DNA from: Limnohabitans sp. 15K
GTDB taxonomy: Bacteria; Pseudomonadota; Gammaproteobacteria; Burkholderiales; Burkholderiaceae_C
NCBI RefSeq assembly: GCF_002778285.1
Contig: NZ_NESM01000002.1
Location: 248,001 to 312,000 of the forward strand
DNA length: 64,000 bases
Reading direction: 5' to 3'
The translations under genes and the position numbers were made by a program. Within the stretch, counting starts at the first letter, position 1, and each line of letters begins with the position of its first letter. The notes below the pieces were generated by a model. The model did not search any database and was not told the DNA's origin. It saw only the letters and a list, made by a program, of their open reading frames with translations. This document shows, one piece after another, positions 58,760 to 64,000 of this stretch.

Positions 58760-59050
58760 TTACCAGTTGTCGTCGCTCATGCCAAACTTATCGGCTTTTG
58801 AGCTTGGCCAGTCATCTTTGTCGTTAAAAACGGCTCCGAGTCCTGTGGCCGAGCTTCCCAAGCGGGTGCTGCCGTCAGTGCTGAAGCTTCCCATCTGAGT
58901 GAAAACAGACCCATCTGACCCAAAGGTGGTAGAGCCCATCTTTGTGTAGGTCGTGCCGTCGGACGATACGCTGGTGGTATCCGAGACTTTTTGCAAAGTC
59001 TCCCCTGAGTCGGACACAGCGAATCGCCCCAAGATTTGCCAAAAAGACAT
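58760..59050 (-). CDS. Small Gly/Ser/Thr-rich protein
   Basis: The product has 96 residues from the ATG at 59050 (AGGAG six bases before it). The middle has short imperfect repeats of an SSDGTTYTKMGSTTFGSDGS type. The N-terminal part (MSFWQILGRF) and end (WPSSKADKFGMSDDNW) are distinct. It has no signal peptide or cysteines. The repeated D/G/S-T pattern could form a beta-solenoid-like or flexible region. The function is unknown. Confidence 0.6.
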   Translation of the reverse strand: MSFWQILGRFAVSDSGETLQKVSDTTSVSSDGTTYTKMGSTTFGSDGSVFTQMGSFSTDGSTRLGSSATGLGAVFNDKDDWPSSKADKFGMSDDNW

Positions 59051-59212
59051 GCTCATCTCCTAAAAGTGATGATTTCGGTCCAACCGACCGGGTACGACCT
59101 TATCGTTCAAAAAAATTCTAGCACCAATGACGCCTATCTGCATCAAAATGATTAAGTGCAGTCATTGAATATGCTAGAGTGGAACATTCGCAAATAAGGT
59201 GGAGATAAATCC

Positions 59213-60130
59213 GTGGTCAACAAACGTGTTGCTGCTGCACTTGACGACCTGACGCAGACGCAAAGAGAGCGACTTTTCTTCATTGAAGTCAAAGCTTTCT
59301 TCTGTGGCGATCTGACCCGCGCGGATATTGAGAGACGCTTTGGGGTCAAGCCTGCTGCTTCAGCACGCGACCTAAGCACCTACCGTCGCCTGGCACCACT
59401 CAACCTCTTCTACGACGCCGGTCAACGCAAGTACGCAACGACCGACCGCTTCACACCCTTGTTTGAACACTCAGCAGAGCGCGTTCTCACCTGGTTCCGA
59501 GCAGGCTTTGGCGACAACATGGACCAAAAGCTCAAGCGCTCTGTCCCCTGTGAAAGCGCCAGCGACCTGGTTAAACCCGAAATCGAAACACTAGCGACGC
59601 TTACTCGCGCCATTGCCGGAAGACGCCAGGTCAAGGTCAACTACCTGTCGTTGACCTCTGGAGCCTCAACAAAGACGCTGTGCCCCCTAGCCTTGGCCGA
59701 CACTGGCCTGCGCTGGCATCTGCGCGCATATGACCGCGAAAAAGACCGCTTTGCTGACTTTGCGTTGACCCGAATCGTCAAGGCCAAGGCTCTTGATTCA
59801 CCCATCCCTGTCGAAGAGCAGATCGAATCAGATGTGCAGTGGGCGCGGATTGTCCATATTGAACTGGTTCCACACCCTGGCATTGCACACCCAAAAGCCA
59901 TCGAAGCAGATTTCAGAATGAACAACGGTTTGCTGGCCCTTGACATGCGAGCACCACTGGTTGGGTATGCCCTACGGCGATGGTCAGTGGATTGTTCTAC
60001 CAAGCACTCCTTGGATCCCAAAGAACATCACCTCTGGCTGAAAAATTCACAAACTCTCTACGGAGTGGAGAGCGCTGCACTTGCGCCAGGGTACTCAAGG
60101 AATCTCCAACCAGGAGGTGAACTGCCTTGA
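59213..60130 (+). CDS. WYL-domain transcriptional regulator (CapW/BrxR-like)
   Basis: The product has 305 residues from a GTG start with GGAG about nine bases upstream. A winged helix-turn-helix covers about residues 15-65 (GDLTRADIERRFGVKPAASARDL, abbreviated) and a WYL-type domain spans about 120-230 (KVNYLSLTSGAS and LRWHLRAYDREKDRFADF). The HTH-WYL-C-terminal-extension order resembles CapW and BrxR, repressors of anti-phage operons. It is first in a tight four-gene plus-strand operon, and its stop overlaps the helicase start. It probably represses this operon until DNA damage or infection. Confidence 0.82.
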   Translation: MVNKRVAAALDDLTQTQRERLFFIEVKAFFCGDLTRADIERRFGVKPAASARDLSTYRRLAPLNLFYDAGQRKYATTDRFTPLFEHSAERVLTWFRAGFGDNMDQKLKRSVPCESASDLVKPEIETLATLTRAIAGRRQVKVNYLSLTSGASTKTLCPLALADTGLRWHLRAYDREKDRFADFALTRIVKAKALDSPIPVEEQIESDVQWARIVHIELVPHPGIAHPKAIEADFRMNNGLLALDMRAPLVGYALRRWSVDCSTKHSLDPKEHHLWLKNSQTLYGVESAALAPGYSRNLQPGGELP

Positions 60131-62214
60131 ACAATAAACAAATTGGGGATTTCGAAGACCTATCAACACTTCCTTTAGATTCGCACTACAGGACAGGTGA
60201 AAGAGACCCTGTAACTGGTTTTTATAAGCCATGCTTAGATTCGTCAGTCACATACGATCGAGCTGTCGGTTACTTCAGGTCAAGTATCTTCGCAGTGATT
60301 GGCCAGCCCTTTTTAGATTTTGCTAGGCGAGGAGGCAAGGCTAGATTCATTTGTTCTCCATCCATCACTGAAGAAGATTCCAAAGCTATTGCATCAGGAT
60401 ATCTTCAAAGAGAGGAAGCAATTGAGCGTGCGATCACCAGAGACGTTGATGAACTTTTGTCAGACCCGGCCTCCGACCACCGAGCCAAGCTTTTAGCCAC
60501 CTTCATTAAATTCGAAACACTCGATATCAAAGTCGCAATCCGCAACGGTGGAAACGGTATTTATCACGAAAAAATCGGTATCTTTGCGGATGGAAATGGT
60601 CACCATGTAAGTTTTTTGGGGTCAGCGAACGAAACTTGGAGTGCCTGGCATGCAGAAGGTAACCACGAATCAATCGAAGTTTTTAGAAGCTGGCTGAGCA
60701 CGGACGAAATCAGAGTTCAGTCTCATCGAAAGATATTCGATTTATTGTGGAAAGGCGAAACGCCTGGTGTAGATACGATTGAATTCCCTGAAGCCCAAAG
60801 ACGCAAAATATTGTCAGTTGCGGCACCCGGTTTAGACGACCCAACCGGTGATACGCCACGGCCTATGAACTCTGGTCGCAGAAGGCTGATGCCACATCAG
60901 GCTAAAGCCATTGAACTATGGGAAAACGCAGGTCGACGCGGAGTCTTCGAACATGCAACGGGTAGCGGAAAAACATTCACCGCAATCGAGGCAATAAAAA
61001 AACATCTGGCAACTGGCGAGCCTGCACTTGTGCTTGTCCCAAGTCAATTGCTGCATGAGCAATGGAAGCGAGAAATACTTGAGGAGATTCCGGACGCATC
61101 AGTTCTGATGGCAGGAAGTGGGCATGTCAAGTGGAAAGATCGCGGAAGACTGCGCTCGCAAACGAGCCCAGGGCTTGGGATGAACAGAGTAGTGATTGCA
61201 ACGATGCAGACAGCTTCGACCGATGCATTCATTAACGGACTCTATCAAGGCGAACATCTTTTGATTGTTGCGGACGAAATCCATCAGATAGGTAGCCCCA
61301 AAAACTCCATCGCGCTAACTATTAAAACTGGCGCTAGCTTGGGTTTGTCGGCAACTCCTATCCGATATGGAGACCCAGAGGGTACACAGCGAATATTCAC
61401 ACGCTTCGGCCCGGTGATACCCCCGGCGATTACTTTACAGGATGCGATTGCAGCAGGAAGACTTGTTAACTACGAGTATTTTCCGCATGCCGTCCACCTA
61501 AGTGATGAGGAATCTGAACTCTGGAAAAAACTCACTAAGCAAATCAGTTTCGAGTTGGCGAAATCCAAGAAAAAGGACAACAGCACGGGGCTGTCCGACA
61601 AAGCCAAGATGCTACTTATCCAGCGCTCGCGAATTGCCAAGAAGGCAAGGGTAAAAACAGGTCTGGCCACAAGTGTGATTAAAAAGGAATTCAATGAGGG
61701 GCAAAGTTGGCTGGTCTATTGCGAGGACTCGGACCAGCTAAATGAAATGCTTCTCAAGCTCCGCGCCGAGGGCTTACGTCCACTTGAATACCATTCAAAT
61801 ATGTCTGGCGAAAAGTCCGATGCACTTAACTGGTTCAAGAAATTCGGTGGTGTACTGGTATCAATAAAGTGCTTGGATGAAGGCGTTGACATACCTGCGG
61901 TTAGCCACGCTTTCATTTTGGCTTCAAGCCAAAACCCCAGGCAATTCATTCAGCGACGTGGGCGGGTGCTACGCAAGTCTGCTGAAAAGAACTTAGCGGT
62001 AATTCATGACGCGATCGTAGTACCGATCGATCCTCAAAGCGAAAGTGAACAGATATCACTCTTAAAAGCAGAATTGATTAGGGCATTAGAGTTTGCCAAC
62101 TCAGCACTAAACAAGGGTGCCGGAGCAGACCTTCGGCGAATCGCGCTAGAAATGGGAATTGACCCCTCACCCGATGGTGAAGCTGCCATTGAAGAAGACC
62201 AGGAGGAAGAATGA
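60127..62214 (+). CDS. PLD-like nuclease/SF2 helicase, phosphorothioation-system restriction-enzyme family
   Basis: The product has 695 residues from a TTG with AGGAGG nine bases upstream. The N-terminal ~210 residues are phospholipase-D-like, with HxK at H147-K149 (YHEKIGIFADGNG) and GSANETW at 165-171. The N-terminal FYKPCL...YDRAVGYFRSSIF resembles proteins annotated as DNA phosphorothioation system restriction enzymes. The helicase has Walker A ATGSGKT (277), DEIH (383), LSATPIRYG and QRRGRVLRKS. Only one HxK half motif is seen, so dimerisation would be needed for nuclease activity. Together with the DndD-like protein downstream it suggests a modification-dependent or phage-cleaving defence system. 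Confidence 0.85.
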   Translation: MNNKQIGDFEDLSTLPLDSHYRTGERDPVTGFYKPCLDSSVTYDRAVGYFRSSIFAVIGQPFLDFARRGGKARFICSPSITEEDSKAIASGYLQREEAIERAITRDVDELLSDPASDHRAKLLATFIKFETLDIKVAIRNGGNGIYHEKIGIFADGNGHHVSFLGSANETWSAWHAEGNHESIEVFRSWLSTDEIRVQSHRKIFDLLWKGETPGVDTIEFPEAQRRKILSVAAPGLDDPTGDTPRPMNSGRRRLMPHQAKAIELWENAGRRGVFEHATGSGKTFTAIEAIKKHLATGEPALVLVPSQLLHEQWKREILEEIPDASVLMAGSGHVKWKDRGRLRSQTSPGLGMNRVVIATMQTASTDAFINGLYQGEHLLIVADEIHQIGSPKNSIALTIKTGASLGLSATPIRYGDPEGTQRIFTRFGPVIPPAITLQDAIAAGRLVNYEYFPHAVHLSDEESELWKKLTKQISFELAKSKKKDNSTGLSDKAKMLLIQRSRIAKKARVKTGLATSVIKKEFNEGQSWLVYCEDSDQLNEMLLKLRAEGLRPLEYHSNMSGEKSDALNWFKKFGGVLVSIKCLDEGVDIPAVSHAFILASSQNPRQFIQRRGRVLRKSAEKNLAVIHDAIVVPIDPQSESEQISLLKAELIRALEFANSALNKGAGADLRRIALEMGIDPSPDGEAAIEEDQEEE

Positions 62215-62411
62215 CTAATGACAATGATATGGCCCTTGCGGCCTTACTGAAAGCTGCGGAGATGGATACATCTTTGCCAACGGAACTGCTTCGCAAATCT
62301 TTTGCTATTCAGCGCAGGCATCAATTTGACCGTGATGAAACTCGTGAAGTCTCATTGCAGGAGCTGAGAACTTTGCTGGATGCAATGGTCGAAGAAGAGG
62401 AACAAAAATGA
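62211..62411 (+). CDS. Small acidic protein of the DNA-modification-associated operon
   Basis: The product has 66 residues. LPTELLRKSFAIQRRHQFDRD followed by EVSLQELRTLLDAMVEE is a pattern of small proteins found with Dnd-like ATPases (annotated in databases as DNA modification system-associated small protein). AGGAGG lies four bases before the ATG, and the gene overlaps both neighbours by ATGA. It probably binds the DndD-like ATPase or helicase. Confidence 0.7.
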   Translation: MTNDNDMALAALLKAAEMDTSLPTELLRKSFAIQRRHQFDRDETREVSLQELRTLLDAMVEEEEQK

Positions 62412-64000
62412 TTCTGCACAGCCTCACCGCAACGAACTTCATGCCTTATAGGGGCAAGATGTCATTAACGTTTCCGACCGATGCCGACAAAAATGTAATG
62501 TTGGTTTTCGGTGACAACATGCGTGGAAAAACCAGTCTACTTAACGCATTGCGTTGGGTTTTCTATGGAAAAGCGATAGGTCGGCACTCTCGCGAAATTG
62601 CACTCTTTGATCTTGTTAATTCCGAAGCGACCATGGAGGGCGACTGGTCTATGGAGGTGGTCGTCACCTTCGAAGCCGATGGTCACCGTTATGAAATGCG
62701 ACGAACCGCCAATAGACGCGCATTGGTCTCTAAGCCCACCCGCTCCGAGGACCTGGTCATGGATCGAGGCATGCGCAAGGATGACATCCCCTTAGGTGAT
62801 CATTTGATCGACGCCGAGATAAATCGATTCGCTCCAGAGCAAACATCACGGTTTTTTCTTTTTGACGGCGAATTGTTGGACGAATACGAGCAACTGCTCA
62901 TAGACGGGAGCGAGCAAAGCAAGGCAATCAAAGAAGCGATCGAACAGGTCCTGGGAGTGCCAACTCTTATTCGAGGGCGGGACGATGCTCAAACAATTTT
63001 GAAAGCGGCTCAAAAGCAGCAGACCGCAGATCTCCAGAAGATGGGGGGATTTGAGTCCCAAGCCGAGAAGCAGAGGCACTACCAGACACAAATCGATTCA
63101 ATTGAAAAAGACATTAAAGATCAACATGAACGTTTAAAAAAGGTCAATACGGATCGCGAAGAACTTGACGACGATCTAGCAAAAGTTGAAGCTTTATATC
63201 AAGCGAAGCAAAAGCTCGATGACGCAATTTCAACTAGAGATAAGGCTGCCAAACGACAAGATGAACTTCAGCAACAGAGGATAGGACTTGTCAAAGATTC
63301 CTGGAGGGAAGTGATTCGACCACTTTTGACTCTTAAGCGAGAACACATTCAGGACGAGCATTCGAAGTTCACCACCCAAATGCTCGCCCGTGACAAGGTT
63401 GAGACAAAGATTGCACAGCTACAAGAGGCCGTTAAATCGGAAACTTGCCAGGCTTGCGGTCAACAGTTGCATGAAAAGGAACGTGTAGCTGCAGGCGAAG
63501 AACTCGGGAAGCTTCAAGCGGAACTGTTGGGATTTAAGGTTGATATTGCGTTGTTCTCAAAACTGTCTAGCGATATGCAATCACTGGACAAATTATTGAA
63601 ACCCACAGATGCACGTCAAATCGCTTTCATTGACAACGAAGTAAACCGTCTTAGTGTCGAATTGACAAAACTTGACAATCAAATTGAGGAACTCAACGAG
63701 TTGATCAAAGGTCAAGACACTGCCGAAATAGCACGCAAGCGATTTATGCGTGACGGTCTAATTAAGGAAGCTGCACGAATTACTGGCGAGATTGCATCAA
63801 GCCAAGAAAAACACACTGGATTTCAACGCGAGTTAGCAATGATCTCCAAAATCCTCGAGGGACTTCCGAAAGCGCGGGCTGCCAAAAGTTCACGATTGGT
63901 CAAAATTGCATCTGCCCTGGAGAAGGTGTACGCAAAAAGCATTGATCAGTTGCGCGACGATCTCAAAGCCACAGTAGAAGTTTTGGCCAGTCAGGCTTTT
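62408..64000 (+). CDS. DndD-like SMC-family ATPase (partial, runs off right edge)
   Basis: The 531 residues present are the N-terminal portion. Walker A is FGDNMRGKTSLLNALRW near residue 38, where the usual second glycine is replaced (MRGKTS). The FLFDGELLDEYE motif (about 152) is typical of DndD. Coiled coils flank a zinc hook C347-x2-C350 (CQACGQQL). DndD-type ATPases act with DndC, DndE and DndA in phosphorothioate DNA modification; related SMC-like proteins occur in other defence systems. The genes needed to choose between these lie beyond the window. The ATG overlaps the previous stop as ATGA. Confidence 0.85.
   Translation, partial: MILHSLTATNFMPYRGKMSLTFPTDADKNVMLVFGDNMRGKTSLLNALRWVFYGKAIGRHSREIALFDLVNSEATMEGDWSMEVVVTFEADGHRYEMRRTANRRALVSKPTRSEDLVMDRGMRKDDIPLGDHLIDAEINRFAPEQTSRFFLFDGELLDEYEQLLIDGSEQSKAIKEAIEQVLGVPTLIRGRDDAQTILKAAQKQQTADLQKMGGFESQAEKQRHYQTQIDSIEKDIKDQHERLKKVNTDREELDDDLAKVEALYQAKQKLDDAISTRDKAAKRQDELQQQRIGLVKDSWREVIRPLLTLKREHIQDEHSKFTTQMLARDKVETKIAQLQEAVKSETCQACGQQLHEKERVAAGEELGKLQAELLGFKVDIALFSKLSSDMQSLDKLLKPTDARQIAFIDNEVNRLSVELTKLDNQIEELNELIKGQDTAEIARKRFMRDGLIKEAARITGEIASSQEKHTGFQRELAMISKILEGLPKARAAKSSRLVKIASALEKVYAKSIDQLRDDLKATVEVLASQAF

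Noticed and set aside
1-64000. CRISPR arrays, tRNA or rRNA genes, insertion sequences
   Set aside because: No regularly spaced short repeats with unique spacers, no cloverleaf-like sequence, no rRNA segments and no transposase genes were recognised. The CARF domain here belongs to a sigma-54 activator, not to a CRISPR system.

Overview
The window looks like a chromosomal segment of a betaproteobacterium, most likely Burkholderiales (Comamonadaceae-like). This is inferred from a moderately high G+C content, protein style and gene families; no rRNA, tRNA or housekeeping gene is present to fix the taxon. The segment is almost entirely accessory DNA. It divides into an adhesin secretion locus, a signalling/stress island, a complete-looking siphovirus-type prophage, and a defence-like region that runs off the right edge.

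Bases 1-8.8 kb (all minus strand) hold a type I secretion locus: TolC-like outer-membrane protein, an OmpA/MotB-like protein, an HlyD-type adaptor, a MotA/TolQ/ExbB-like channel with a long glutamine-rich tail, and a giant RTX adhesin whose gene runs off the left edge. The composition matches Salmonella SPI-4 (siiABCD/E), where a MotAB-like proton channel accompanies a type I system for a giant adhesin. The expected ABC transporter is not in the window. A Cache-domain adenylate/guanylate cyclase follows (9.1-11.0 kb).

Bases 11.3-16.3 kb are a compact unit that I regard as one of the two best candidates for an undescribed system. An RtcR-like sigma-54 activator with an N-terminal CARF-like sensor lies upstream of a three-gene operon. 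That operon is preceded by a well-spaced -24/-12 element and an upstream palindrome and is followed by a strong terminator. The first operon gene and a divergent gene on the other side of the activator share an ~80-residue C-terminal domain, although their N-terminal parts differ. No rtcA/rtcB RNA-repair genes are present.

Bases 16.5-56.7 kb are a prophage of about 40 kb. From right to left on the minus strand it carries an XRE/ImmA-type immunity pair, a sigma-like factor, replication/recombination genes (AAA ATPase, DUF669, PD-(D/E)XK nuclease, DEAH helicase, primase-helicase, RuvC-like), a ParB-methyltransferase fusion, HNH, terminase, HK97-type head genes, tail genes and lysis genes. On the plus strand at its right end are a DUF2924 gene and a large serine recombinase. 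Inside the tail module is the second top candidate: a full SPASM radical-SAM enzyme and a 2-oxoglutarate/Fe(II) oxygenase-like protein, downstream of a tail-fibre-like protein that ends in alternating Asn-Cys residues. This suggests post-translational modification of a virion protein.

Bases 56.8-64 kb contain a DUF3223 protein, a macro-domain protein, two unknown genes, and a tightly overlapping plus-strand operon. The operon encodes a WYL regulator (CapW/BrxR-like), a PLD-helicase resembling the 'DNA phosphorothioation system restriction enzyme' family, a small acidic protein and a DndD-like SMC ATPase that continues past the right edge. It is probably a DNA-modification-linked defence module.
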